Part shown: positions 33,604 to 45,172 of the stretch, one piece after another
How positions within the stretch are numbered: the first letter of the stretch is position 1
Layout: the number at the start of each line of letters is the position of its first letter
From: Vicia villosa
Lineage: Eukaryota > Streptophyta > Magnoliopsida > Fabales > Fabaceae
Direction of reading: 5' to 3'
NCBI RefSeq assembly: GCF_029867415.1
Contig: NC_081186.1
Span: 17,120,930 to 17,184,929 of the forward strand
Length of the DNA stretch: 64,000 nucleotides
Position numbers and translations under genes: made by a program
The notes under the pieces: model-generated
What the model saw: the letters and a program-made list of their open reading frames with translations, nothing else
Databases searched by the model: none
Told to the model about the DNA's origin: nothing

Positions 33604-36357
33604 ATAGTGGTATTAGAGCAGGTCGGTCCTTCCGGCCAATTGTCGAGTCAGTTGAGTTGCACGACAGTTGAATACTGTCGGCGTATTATCCCTTGGTACG
33701 CGACATGTGAGTGAATCACTTTCGGTACTTGGTTGTTTGTTGCGGAAGTTGGTTTGAAACAAGTGGGGGAGAAGCTTCGCTTCTAGGTTATGTTTTAGTT
33801 GTAAGATGATTGATTCAGTAGGCTGTTGTTGGCAACAGTGCGAGCGTTGTTGGAGTTTGTTGTTTCCCGCATTGAAGGCGACTTGGAATTAAGACTTGAC
33901 TGGTAATTGAGTTGGAACATCTTGAAGGAAGATGATTAGAGGTAATTGATGATTATTTGTAGGAGAGGAAAATTAGGAAGTTGCAATGTATCAGCTCTGC
34001 CGAGGGGTTGCGGAGTTGTCAGTGGAGTAGCCTTGCGTCTCAGAAGAAGTTCAGCTGCAAGTTGCAAAGAGGATTGCGGTCGTAATGTTTCAGAAATCGC
34101 ACTTCGGCGATGGGATGTGTTGCTCAAGTTATATGAATGTTTGGAAGTGAAGAGATATGATAAGGAGCTGTTTGGATTCGATGTTGCATTTTCAGATAAC
34201 GATTGGAAAATTCATATCTTGAGTTCCGAGTGTCGGATTAATGTGCTGTTTGAGCCTACGAAGAGGTGAAATTATGTTCTACCTTATGGGAGAGTTATAA
34301 ATATAGTAGAGGTGATCCTATGAGGAGATATTCTGAATTCGGTTAAGGAAGCGTGGAACTTGTTGAATAGGAATACCTACTACCGCGATTGTTTGAAACA
34401 AAATTGAGTGGAACATGTTGTTGATGAATAGGTTGATGAGATGTTCGATAATAAAGATGATTTGAATGCCGATGGATTTTAGCGAAGAGTGAATTAGTAG
34501 GAAGGTTGAAATAAACTTTGGGAACAGTTGAAGTCGTAATTGTGATGCCAAAGTAACGACAGGTATAAAAGAAGGATTGTACAGAATTTCTAACACCTAT
34601 TGATGTGAGGAAGACTTGTTGAGATTCCGAGTGGAATGATATTGGTATGTGAAAGACGTCACAGGATTGGAAGTAAAGCCACAAGTTATGAATGTTGTCG
34701 CGGTCTTTTGCTAAGACGAGGATTTTGATTTGGAACGGAATGAATAGTAATGTACGAGTATATTAGTGATTATGAAGCGGATTGTGTGAAATGTTTGGAC
34801 GTTGGTGTCTCATCGACAAGATCCAATAAGAGGTAAGTGTGCGAGTTGTAAAGACTCAAAGTGGATTATTGAACCATGCCGATGTTAATGAGTTTGAGTG
34901 CAAACTCGGAAAGGACACTATTATGTAGTAACGAAGGTTTATGCTTACATATGGTTGTTGGCTATCTATTGACAAATTGAGGACTTGATCACCCTTAATC
35001 TCTTGTTGATAGTAGACGGAATCATATAGATGGGATGAGCTTGTTTGTTGCCTTAATGGTATAAGATGTGATGAATACTAAGCCGTGAGAATAATCACTC
35101 ACCATGTTGTGTGAACTTATGGAAAAGTGAATACGAAAAAGTGCAACATATTGAACGGTGACTTAAGACAGGTAATCGGAGTTGCACAGCGAAAGTGTGA
35201 TGTGGAGTGGTGTTATGAGTACTACTCATAGGCCATGAGGAATTAATATGTCGGGAGCCTACGTAGAGAACATGTATTGATCTATATGTTGGATTTAGGA
35301 TCTAGTAGATGTAAGAATGTTGTACCGGAGAATTAGAACCCTTTTGAATAATTGTCGAGTTGATGAATATGTTATTGTGGTTGTATGTAGTTAACGAGTA
35401 TGTATTCGGCAAAGTTAGGACGATAAGTTGAAAATATATAATGCTATAATAATTTTGTGCTGTTGTAAGGTGTTATTGTAGATTTCCAGATATAATGAGG
35501 AATTATACTCTATGAAGGACGAAGTTGATTTGATTCTTAGTAGAGAGTGGGACTCAGTTTGAGCTATTTTGTAAGCAATGATATATTGAGGATAATGAGT
35601 GTGATTATAATTACTTAGGTGTACTCGTTCCGATGGTTGAAATGTTTTAATAGATGTAGTAACTCAGGAATTTATTTTTGAGTGTGAGTAAGTATTGCTA
35701 AGTGGTAGATTAGTACTATGTATGATAAAGAATGATTCTTGAACGAATGAGTAAAGAGAGCCATAATTGGGAAAAAACTCAGAAATCTAATTGATGTAGA
35801 TGATTGTAATGAGTAATCAGAGTAGTGTAGCGGAAGCAGAATTTAAAGTGTTGGATAATTGATGGTGTGACTTAAGAGGAGTCGGATAATTGGAATTCAA
35901 TGGCATGAAGAATACGATTATTGAGTTTTCTTGAAGGAAGCACTTGGTGAAAAGTGTAAGTATTACCTTATCGCTCAGATGGAAAAGCGTGTCTAAGGTT
36001 GGTATGTTTGGTAGATGGAATTCATTACTGCATTGTTGATCAATTATGATCATACCATGGATTGTGTAATTATATTAATCAGTTATTGGGCGTATTGTAT
36101 GGGTCGCACCTCGACGTTTCATTGTCATTAACCTTTTGGAGAAATAGTGAATGGTACACCTTTAGGTGGTCAAATGCGATGTAAGAGCTGAAATTGAATG
36201 CATGAGACATATTTTTGTTGGTTATGTCAGATGAATTTTGAGGATCGACTAGGGAAATGTTACCTGGGAACTGGAGAGTCAGATGAAGGACTCCTATCCG
36301 GAACTTTTCACTTGAGGTATGTTTTCGAGGACGAAAACTCTTTTAGTGGGGGAGAGT
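33604..36357 (+). other. Internal region 2 of tandem element, non-coding
   Basis: 2754 bp, with roughly ten differences from internal region 1 by eye (about 0.4%). Same PBS and polypurine tract. No recognisable gene. Confidence 0.8.
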
Positions 36358-38755
36358 TGTAATATCCTAAAATTTATTATTTAATTAAGTTTTAAATTAA
36401 TTAATTTGAATTAGCATTTTTATTGGAATTATGTTGGAAGAAATAATAAAATATAGTGTTGGGTCATTGGCGGAGTTAGTAATGTGGGGTGTTAGTGTGA
36501 AGGAGTCAATTACTAAATTATGTTACGTTTTCATAAAACAAGAAAATAAGAGGAAATTGAGAAATAGAGGAGGTAAACCTACGAGGGAGAGAAGAAGAAC
36601 TCATGGGCAAAAGCTATTTTCGCAACCCTTTGGCAGCCCTCACAAAATGGGTCATAACTCCCTGCTCGTAACTCCAAATCAGGTAATTCTCAAAGATTCG
36701 GATTCTACACGAAATTTCCTTCGATTTGATATATTAATTCGTGTCAGGGAGGTTCTCGACGAGGGAGATAAGCGAGTTTGAAGATTGGAAATTCTTGCTG
36801 AAAATGAAGAAAAAAGGCTTACGGGTTTGATGGAGAAGAAGGGGAAAAGTCCAGATTCTTGGCTAAGGTAAGGGGGGACTCTTCCGGTTAAAATATTTTA
36901 TCATATTATAGATAATAGGACTGATTTAGATGCATTGTTTGTGTCAATTGGTTATATGCTAGATTGGGGTTTTGGGATGATTTTGAAGGGAATTGTACGA
37001 TTATATGATCGTTATGATGATTAAATGATCCTCTTAGTGTGTTATATTTGTGTTATAACATGTATGTGGCTGATATGGTTGTATTTGAGGTTCATGACAT
37101 AACTTGGTTTGGATTTTGGGGATTTTGGGATAAATCCCGTAATGCTGTCAGTTGCGATGAGAGCTCTGACTTTTGCCAGTTCGCGCCGCAAAGGTAGGTG
37201 CGTGCCGCAAAGGCGTAGTTCTTTTCTTGTTTCGTGCCGCGAACCTTTGTTTGCGCCGCGAAGGCGTGTTTTCTATTCGTTACGCGCTGCGGACTGGGTG
37301 TGGTGTTGCGTGCTGTAGCGGTAGTTGTTTTCTTGAAAAATGTAAAGATGTGTAACTTTCAAAACGCAAGTCCGTTTTAGACACAGTTTTGGACGTTGTT
37401 CCTTAAATTGAATGCTCTACCATATGAAATAAATAAAACAACAATAACTTGATTTTATTTTGAAAAATTATCGTTTTCTCCAAATGTGGTTTATTCTGGT
37501 TGTGCATAGTTGATGAGGTGCAATGATTGTTGTTTGCATAATTGAATATGTGCAATGATGTGTGCTGTGATAACGTGGTTGCTTCTACTTGTTATGCAAA
37601 TGGATGTTGTTCTTGTTAAATATGGTTATTATGTGTTTTGATGAAAGTTGATGTAAATGCTCTGTTGTTGCTGGGTTAATTTGTTGTACTTGGTACACGA
37701 GTGTGAGAGGTGCTATTGTTGTTGCACTGTGTGGTGGTTTATGCGTACAGGCACATTAATGAATGATTTACCAATTATGATGTTGTGGTTGTAATTGGTG
37801 TTTGTTATACATATACTGTTGGTGTAAAATATGTATTTTATTATGGTTGAGAGATAGCATTAACTGTGTGCGGCTATTTATTTCGTGGTGGTTGATGATT
37901 ATGACATTTGGTTGTTTGATATTGATGATGAGCATGTTATGGTTGATACATGCATTTCATAATCATCATGTGGTTGATCCTTGACGATATTGGATCAGTG
38001 GTAGCTAATTCCCATTGTGTGGAATTAGTGAGTGGGTGTTGCCGTATCCTTGACGATGGTGGATCGGTGAGATGGGTTATCCCAGATTTTGGTACCACAT
38101 GCATATAGTTGCATTTGCATTAGGCTACTTGTGTTATTATAACATGAATGGAAGATTGTCCAATGTTATAATATGTGATGATTGTGTAATGGTTATGATT
38201 TGTTTGGATGAATTATGGTGTTGTCTCTTGGTAATGTATTCTATTTGTTGTTGTGTGTTGATGAGTACTTCCTGACAATCTGAATATAATGAAATTAGGT
38301 GAATAATGTGACTATGATGTGTTATTGTTTATGATTCGATAACATTTGTTAATTGTGAATGAGACTCACCCTTACTGTTGATATTTTCAGATTGAGGATA
38401 GCGGCTTTTGGCTCGGTGAGGATTAGCTCATGAGTCAGTTTGTTTAGTATAGCGTCGGTGTCATGCTCTGATATTGTAACACTGGGGGAACGCTAGTTTA
38501 GAGTTGATGATGATACTCTATTTTGTTATTATTGGAGTAATTTTGTGGGATATTGCATAGATGATGTTATGCTTATCCGTTGATTAATGTTCCGCTGTGT
38601 AGAAACATGATTTTGTTAAATGGATGATTTGCCCCTAAGTGAAGCATGACAATTGATTTATGATAATTTGTTTTAAATTGAATTGTGGCACCCTTGTTTT
38701 CATGTTTTACTCTGAATTATTTATTAATTTCCGCGGGGTTTAGAAGGATGTTACA
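36358..38755 (+). repeat. LTR 3 of tandem element
   Basis: 2398 bp. Preceded by a polypurine tract and followed by the TCCTC duplication. Its last bases read GATGTTACA where LTRs 1 and 2 end GTGTTACA. Confidence 0.9.
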
Positions 38756-38760
38756 TCCTC

Positions 38761-39126
38761 CATAATTTTCTTCTTCTCTCAAGTGCTCCTCCCTTCTTTC
38801 TCTTCTCTTTTCTATTTTGCCTTTCTCACCAAAAATAAGTTATGAGACTCCAACTCTAAAACCCTAATTTTCTCCTCTTACTATCTCTTTTCTCTTAATG
38901 GGCTTAACCCGTAATCCATCTATTACGTTTCTACTATTAAGGCCCAATTAACTATATCTCTCATACAACCTAATTAACCCAGATAACACAAGCACACATA
39001 CAATTAAATATTTTAAATAATTATTATATCACATAATAACTAAATAAATAAATAATTATTAAAAATACCAAATAGCATAATTACTAATATAATTAATAAA
39101 AATATTAATAAAATCGGGATGTTACA
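38761..39126 (-). repeat. LTR B of hosting element, segment 2
   Basis: Continues LTR B after the tandem element; matches 3513-3875 of LTR A. Ends at GATGTTACA, followed by the AAGCA duplication. Confidence 0.9.
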
Positions 39127-39131
39127 AAGCA

Positions 39132-39265
39132 AACTAGCCAAGATTTCTAATCTAAGCAATGTGGGACTAAGGAGTTTTTTCAACTAACACACAATGTGGG
39201 ACTTGACTTAATGAACTTTTTCAATTCATCTCCCTATATTGGAATATATGCATACTGTTCCAACA
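39132..39265 (-). repeat. Tork-like 3' LTR, inner segment
   Basis: Matches 43723-43854 nearly base for base. Minus strand starts TGTTGGAACA at 39265, preceded by the polypurine tract AAGTGGGGGAT (39266-39276). Confidence 0.9.
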
Positions 39266-39759
39266 ATCCCCCACTTGAATTTAAAACAGTGTTTCGGAAA
39301 TAACGTCAGACGTTTTTAAGATTGTGCATAAGCAGAGGTGTCTACGACTTGAACCTTTGCGTAGCAAGTAGGATTCCGATTCAACAAGAGTGACACAATT
39401 GTCTTGAACTCTATCTCAGACATCAAAATCACACACAACCTTTTCTTAAGGTGTATTCTAATAGCCCGAGCTTTAATGGTCCTACACGTGTATCCCGGTT
39501 TAGTGAAGGCTCTAGGAATTCTGCCTCGAAATTCCATAGGAACCGGCCCCAGTTCCACAATCACATAGGTGAGTCTATCAAGAGTGCTCCTGTAGCCTAG
39601 GTACTCCCTCATACAGAGTATATATCTCATTAAGAGTTTCTATCATCTCATCCTTTTATTACTTCAGGATTCATGCTTCGTTTATTTACTCTAGCATGAT
39701 CGCCTCATATAACTCACAACTTGTTATTACCCATTGAACCTATTTCTTGGGATCTCCAG
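39266..39759 (-). other. 3' non-coding tail of Tork-like element
   Basis: Polypurine tract at 39266-39276, then 480 bases without a credible gene. A 104-codon minus frame (39316-39630) shows no recognisable motif. Confidence 0.6.
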
Positions 39760-40330
39760 TCATTTAGGTCGGGTTACCATCATGAGCAACTCATTTCTAT
39801 ATAGGCTTAGTCCCATCTTTTTGGATGTATTATGGACTTTCTCTCTAGCTAATCCTTTCGTCAAAGGATCTGCTAAGTTTTCATCAGTGCGTACATGATC
39901 CACTCTTACAGCTCCTTTAGAGATACAATCTCTAAAGGCGTTGTGATTTCTTCTTATTTTACGTCTTTTACCATTATAATAATGGTTCTCAATTTTTGCA
40001 ATAGCCGCGGTACTATCACAGTGGATCAACACAACTGACATAGGTTTTTTTTCATAAGGGAATCTCAGCTAGCAAGCATCTTAACCAACTTACTTCTTCA
40101 CTAGCATTTGTTGATGCTATCATTTCAGACTCCATCATGGACTGAGCCAGGATAGTCTGTTTCTTTAATTTCCAAGATATAGCTCCTCCAACTATGTTGA
40201 ATACATAGCCACTAGTAGCTTTGGAATCACCTGACAAGGTATTCTTATCTACATCATTGTATCCTTCAAGTACAGCAGGAAATCTCTGATAATGTAGACT
40301 GATATGTATGGTCCTTTTGAGGTACCTCAT
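39760..40330 (-). pseudogene. pol: Tork-like RNase H remnant
   Basis: Two frames, 40052-40330 (DSKATSGYVFNIVGGAISWKLKKQ...SEMIAST) and 39760-40041 (HCDSTAAIAKIENHYYNGKRRKIRRNHN...NLADPLTKGL). Together they cover the copia RNase H domain, but they are in different frames. The usual catalytic Asp and Glu neighbourhoods are recognisable (DSKATSG, SMMESEM, CDSTAAI). Confidence 0.85.
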
Positions 40331-40478
40331 GACTCACTTAATAGCTTGATATTGCTCGTTACTCGGTCTACTCGTATATCTGCATATCAATTCTACGATA
40401 TATGCAATGTCGGGTCTAGTACAATCAGTGGCATACTTAAGACTGCCAATGATGCTCGTATACTCTTTGTCTTACACT

Positions 40479-41777
40479 TTAACAAGTGTTCTTAAACAAT
40501 TTCACACTTGGATCATATGGTGTGCACACAGGTTTACAATCAAAGTATTTATATTTCTTTAAGATCTTCTCCACATAGTGTGATTGATCCAAAGAAATTC
40601 CTAGCTCGGATTTTGTGATATTGATACCAAGAATCACACTCGCTTCTCCGAGGTCTTTCATATCAAAGTTGTTGCACAACAATGATTTCATAGTATTAAC
40701 GACCTGAATGTTTGATTCAAATATGAGTAGATCGTCTACAAATAAACATATGATAGTGCAGATGCGATTCTCAAATTTGTAGTAAACGCATTTGTCACTT
40801 TCATTCACTTTATACCCATTTGATGTCATTAAGTTATCAAAATTTTCATGCCATTGTTTAAGAGCTTGTTTTAATCCATACAGAGACTTGTCTAACTTAC
40901 AGACCTTGTTTTCTTGTCCGTGTATCATAAACCCTTCCGATTGTTCCATATATATTTCTTCATTTAAGTCACCATTTAAAAAAAAGGCTATTTTAACATC
41001 CATTTGGTGTACTATTAAGTTATAAATAGAAATTGAAATAAGTATCCTAATGAATGTAATTTTGGTGACTAGAGAGAAGGTGTCGAAGAAATCTATATTT
41101 TCTCTTTGTCTAAGACCCTTGGCTACAAGGCAAGCCTTGTATTTATCAATATTTCCATCAGGTTTTAGTTTCTTTTTCAAAACCCATTTACAACCAATTG
41201 GTTTGCATCCAGGAGGCAGGTCTACTAAGTGCCAGGTCTTGTTAGACTCCAGAGAATCTATCTCATCATTAATAGCTTCTTGCCATAAGTCTGCATCCAG
41301 AGATGATAAAGCTTCTTGAATATTTATTGAATTTTCTTCTACATTATAAGCCGCATAGTCAGACCCATAGTATTTAGAGACTCTTACTCTTTTACTTCGT
41401 CGAAGTTCTGTTTCTACATTGTTGTTGCTTTTTGTGCTTCTAATCACTAGAATGTGACTCGATTGAGTGCCCCCACTATTTCTCAATTTAAAGGGAAATT
41501 TGTCTTCATAGATATTAACTTCATTTGATTCTATGATCACTTTTGCATTTAGGTTATAAAACCTATATGCCTTACTGTTTGTTGCATATCTAATGAATAC
41601 ACATTCATATGCTTTACTAGCGAGTTTAACTCGTTTCGGATCCGGATTTATGACATTAGCCAGACATCCCCAAGTTCTCAAATAAGACAAGATTTGTTGT
41701 ATTTTCTTTAATATATCATAAGGAGATATATTACTCTTTGACTTGGGAACTCTATTCAGGACATAACAAACAGTCAA
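40479..41777 (-). pseudogene. pol: Tork-like integrase C-terminus and reverse transcriptase
   Basis: 432 codons. The N-terminal third is the end of integrase (CYVLNRVPKSKSNISPYDIL, WGCLANV). RT starts near residue 150 (AINDEIDSLESNKTWHLVDLPPG) and has QMDVKIAFFLNG, where one extra Phe stands against the family AFLNG, and FVDDLLIF as the catalytic motif. The frame ends in FKNTC before the RNase H link. The integrase core upstream (about 41790-42060) is broken. Confidence 0.87.
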
Positions 41778-41789
41778 TAAAATTTCCCA

Positions 41790-43190
41790 CTAGTGAGGTG
41801 CGGCACCAAAATTCATCATCATTGCAACAACAAGTTCAGTAAGAGTTCTATTCTTTCTTTCTACTTTATCATTCATTTCAGGAGAATATGGAGCAGTCGT
41901 TTCATGTACAATTCCATGTTTTTTATAAAAACAATGAAATAAACTAGAATCATGCAGTTTACCTATCACTACAAATTCTTACAAAGCTCTTAAACTTATC
42001 AATTTCATTCACAAAAATATCATTCTTTGTGATGATGATGTATAGAATTACTCCAATAAACTGACTAAATTACTCCAACACTTTCTTATCTTTAGTATTC
42101 GTGTGTGTTTTAAACATAACACGATCATAACAAACATGGCGAGAGACACCAGTGTTTATCCACCAACCATCAGATCTATCAACCATGTTGATTTTAATGA
42201 TCATAGGAATAAATTTTCCATTAGCCAGGTTAACTCGTGCATTACGGACTACACCAAGTTCAAGCATTACAAGTTACATCTCTTAGCCATATGACTTAGT
42301 TTTCCATAGTTGAAACAAAAGGAAAACAACGTCATTTCTTTGAGGTGGTGGTTATTGTATAGTTGGAGCAATTGGGGCCATAGAAGGGTTCCCATTCTTA
42401 ATTCAGTTCATAATATTGCGGTTCTAATTCTTTAATGATTTCCCATATGACTTCAGAACCACACCGAATTTCTTTTTGTTGTTTAAAACAACCAAGACTT
42501 TTCTATTTAATCATGTATATGATATTCTTATTTAATGAGAATAATCAGTCTCTCAATTAAAAATTATTTTATTTTGTAACAAAACATAATTCTTAAGAAC
42601 TTTCAAACTAGGGGCAGTTTGTCAATAATAAAAAAATTGAATTGTTCTTATAAATACATACCTTCAGTGATGATCTTATGAGAAATCTTTTGAAGTTCGC
42701 GACTTTGAGTTTCTATGGACCTTTCAACTACCATCTGATACTTCATGTAGCTGCTAAAATCATTCTTCTGTTCTCCAGTTTCTTCAATGTCATACTTGTT
42801 TTTCAGAGCCTCTTAAAAATATTTTGAAGTATCACAATTATTGTAATAGTCATACAGATCATTTGTGATTCCATTCAGAATGTTATAATCATTCTTTCTA
42901 TAAGGTGATTTCTTTCCTAAGTTGTAAGTTGTTCGCTTTAATCTGTGCAGTTGATTTAGCTTCAAAACTATTACGTGTTCCTTTTGATCCTCAAATTTCT
43001 TACCGTTAGTTTGTTCAGTTGATCCAAAAGGAGCAACAAAATGTCCTCGATCAAAATGTTAGCTATCTTTTTCAACATTAAGAAGAAAATCATCATTTGT
43101 TGCTAACATTTGAAGTGACATCTCTCAAACATTAACGATTTGTCAAAGAAAGTATCTGCAGAATTACCAATAATTTCTTCAATAGCCATG
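41790..43190 (-). pseudogene. Tork-like gag, protease and integrase-core remnants
   Basis: Fragments only. At 42070-42267 WWINTGVSRHVCYDR corresponds to the copia protease site; it has Asn where the catalytic Asp normally stands. Near 42270-42310 a knuckle-like CFNYGKLSHMAKRC has Tyr for the second Cys. A possible gag start, ATG near 43190 (MAIEEIIGNSADTFFDK), decays within about 40 codons. Not translatable as one protein. Confidence 0.65.
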
Positions 43191-43212
43191 GCAATTCGAA
43201 ACGTCTTAAAAT

Positions 43213-43854
43213 TGTTGGATCACGATTTTAACAAGTTTGCCACCGAAGAAATTACCGGGTCGAGTCGCGGATCAGTACGCTTTCTTTAAGACGTTTCGCG
43301 AAACAGCCCAGTTCTATACTATACGATTACTACTTGCACGATAGATAATCGGTCTAGAAATACACCCTCAGATGGTACTATAACAATTCAAATATGGTAT
43401 AAATACCATCTTAGTATCTGGTATAACGATCAGTCGTAGTAATTTCTCAAACCAAGAGAAATTTCAATAATTCTCTAAAGAGAATCCAAGAAAAAATTAT
43501 ACTTGATAATTTCTCAACTCAAACGAGGAGAAATTAACATTATTCTCTAAGGAGAATTCAAGAAAGTACTCGGAAAATTCAACGAGTAGAAAGAAAGGGG
43601 GAGAAGTTGGCGCTTCGACAATTCGAAAGATGCAGAGTTATGAGAGAGGAAGGAAAAACTCAAAATAAGTTTTTGGTGTGTTTTGGATTGAAACAAATGA
43701 CTTCCTTATATAATGAAGCAAACTAGCCAAGATTTCTAATCTAAGCAATGTGGGACTAAGGAGTTTTTTCAACTAACACACAATGTGGGACTTGACTTAA
43801 TGAACTTTTTCAATTCATCTCCCTATATTGGAATATATGCATAATGTTCCAACA
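43213..43854 (-). repeat. Tork-like 5' LTR
   Basis: Minus strand TGTTGGAACA (43854) to GATCCAACA (43213), matching inverted ends, 642 bp. The right part equals the 3' LTR segments 1915-1960 plus 39132-39265. The inner end is inferred from the CCAACA terminus; no tRNA-Met PBS is obvious after it, so the boundary is uncertain. Confidence 0.7.
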
Positions 43855-45172
43855 ATAAAATATATGTATAACATTTTTGGTGATTGAAGTGTGTATGATA
43901 CTTTTCTGTAATTAAAAAAAAGCATAATGGGAGTTAGGGTATGTGGACTCATTTCCATCTCACAAAAGATATAGACAAAAATGATTGGAAATATGGACTA
44001 AGTATTGTTGGAACATACAATCATATAATTGATGAATAATGGGAGTTAGGGTGTGGAGAAGAAGATAGTGATGGAGAATAGAGAATTAAAGAGAGAAAGA
44101 GAGATAATTGAGGGTGAGAATCATTAATTGCATTAACCTGAGATGAGAATGTCTATAAGACATTTATACAAGTGTTAGAAAATGATTGAGATCTAAAACA
44201 AATCATCCAAATAACAGAAAAACCTAAAACTCGGGCCTATAACCGATTAACACAAACTCTTAACTTGTTATAGCTGTTACAACGCCAAAAAATACAAAAT
44301 TGGAATTGTCGCTCGACCAAAGGAGACTTGAATCGCCTACGAGTTTTTGTGACAATTCCACTCAGAGTGGGTTGAATTTTGGGAAATATCTTAGGCAAGG
44401 CTAGACTTTGTCGAGGGTAGGACCTTGAATCCAACTGATCTCTCTAAGAACCTACCCTAAAATTCAAACCTCATGGACAAAAGATCCTTTCTAAAAGTCC
44501 AAAGAAACAAAAGTTTCGGAGGATACGAAAGAGCCCCATGAGACCCTTAGAATTAAACCACCTTTGGGAAGGTTAGAAAATCTGTAGGATGAACTTATGA
44601 ACCTACGTACTAAGGAAACTTTTATCATGGGAAGCCTTCCTGAGAGGGACATTACCTTGAAAACCTAAGTCAACGTAGGGTTACCTCCTATGATTATCAT
44701 CCCTTATAATCTTAAGGTTATACTTAGTTCCTGGATCCCTAGCCTGTAGGGATGCCCTTTTAATATGACATTGTCTATAAGACCTCTCAGATTTTGGTTT
44801 AAGCGGGCGTCCCTTTGTCCCCGAATGCGCAACATGTGGCCTCATGACGGCCACGTGATGAGAAGACTCTTGATGGATCCTCGAGCGCTCACATACCGCG
44901 TATCCTCAATCAATATTCAAACCTAATCATTCGTTCGTTAGACTTTGAATCCACGTCCTCAGATATTTATTCTGAGGGCCATTAGATTTGAAGCAAGCCG
45001 TCCATGGGATTTTTTTACGCCAATAGGAAATCCAAGTCGTCCGTTCATTAGACTTTGAATCTACGCCCTAAGATATCTATTTTGAGGGCCATTATACTTG
45101 AAGCGAACATCTCATGAGATCTGGTGACCATCTTGAACGGTCACCATGTGTTCTTTTCCACGCATTTCCTAG
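43855..45172. other. Unassigned repeat-like DNA between two elements
   Basis: 1.3 kb with no credible gene. A segment is duplicated in tandem: about 44930-45000 and 45035-45105 share 'gactttgaatc.acg.cct.agatat.tatt..gagggccatta' at spacing near 106. A perfect inverted repeat GGTGACC/GGTCACC lies at 45122-45128 and 45138-45144. A short 'gggagttagggt' word recurs at about 43930 and 44040. Could be part of another LTR; I cannot name it. Confidence 0.4.

Larger units (their letters stand above)
26027..38755 (+). mobile_element. Tandem LTR element: LTR-internal-LTR-internal-LTR, non-coding gypsy type
   Basis: Starts TGTAACATCC at 26027 and ends GATGTTACA at 38755, flanked by TCCTC (26022-26026 and 38756-38760). 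LTR A shows the empty site with a single TCCTC. Three LTRs of about 2.4 kb alternate with two internal regions of about 2.75 kb, with a period of 5152. Each internal region starts with a tRNA-Met type PBS (TGGTATTAGAGC) and ends with a polypurine tract (GTGGGGGAGAGT). The internal regions have no gag or pol frames, so this is a large non-autonomous derivative. The structure is explained by unequal crossing-over between LTRs after insertion. Confidence 0.9.
1961..39126 (-). mobile_element. Non-autonomous Ty3/gypsy-type LTR element hosting all nested insertions
   Basis: Starts TGTAACACCCC at 1961 and ends GATGTTACA at 39126, flanked by the 5-bp duplication AAGCA (1956-1960 and 39127-39131). The uninterrupted homologue at 43718-43730 has AAGCA once. 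The element has two LTRs of about 1.9 kb (1961-3875; 24538-26026 plus 38761-39126). Its own internal DNA is only about 0.5 kb (3876-4052 plus 24187-24537). The minus-strand orientation follows from a tRNA-Met PBS beside the right LTR (24522-24533) and a polypurine tract beside the left one. The LTR termini and PBS resemble Tekay-type chromoviruses. No coding sequence remains, so it would have needed proteins in trans. It carries insertions 4053-24181 and 26027-38755. Confidence 0.85.
39132..43854 (-). mobile_element. Tork-like Ty1/copia element, degenerate, minus strand
   Basis: Contains the inner part of its 3' LTR (39132-39265), polypurine tract, RNase H, RT, integrase C-terminus, protease and gag remnants, and a 5' LTR (about 43213-43854). 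The other piece of the 3' LTR is at 1915-1960. It is the oldest of the nested layers on the left, as two elements sit in its 3' LTR and its genes carry many frameshifts. Lineage is tentative, from the protease and zinc-knuckle context. Confidence 0.8.
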
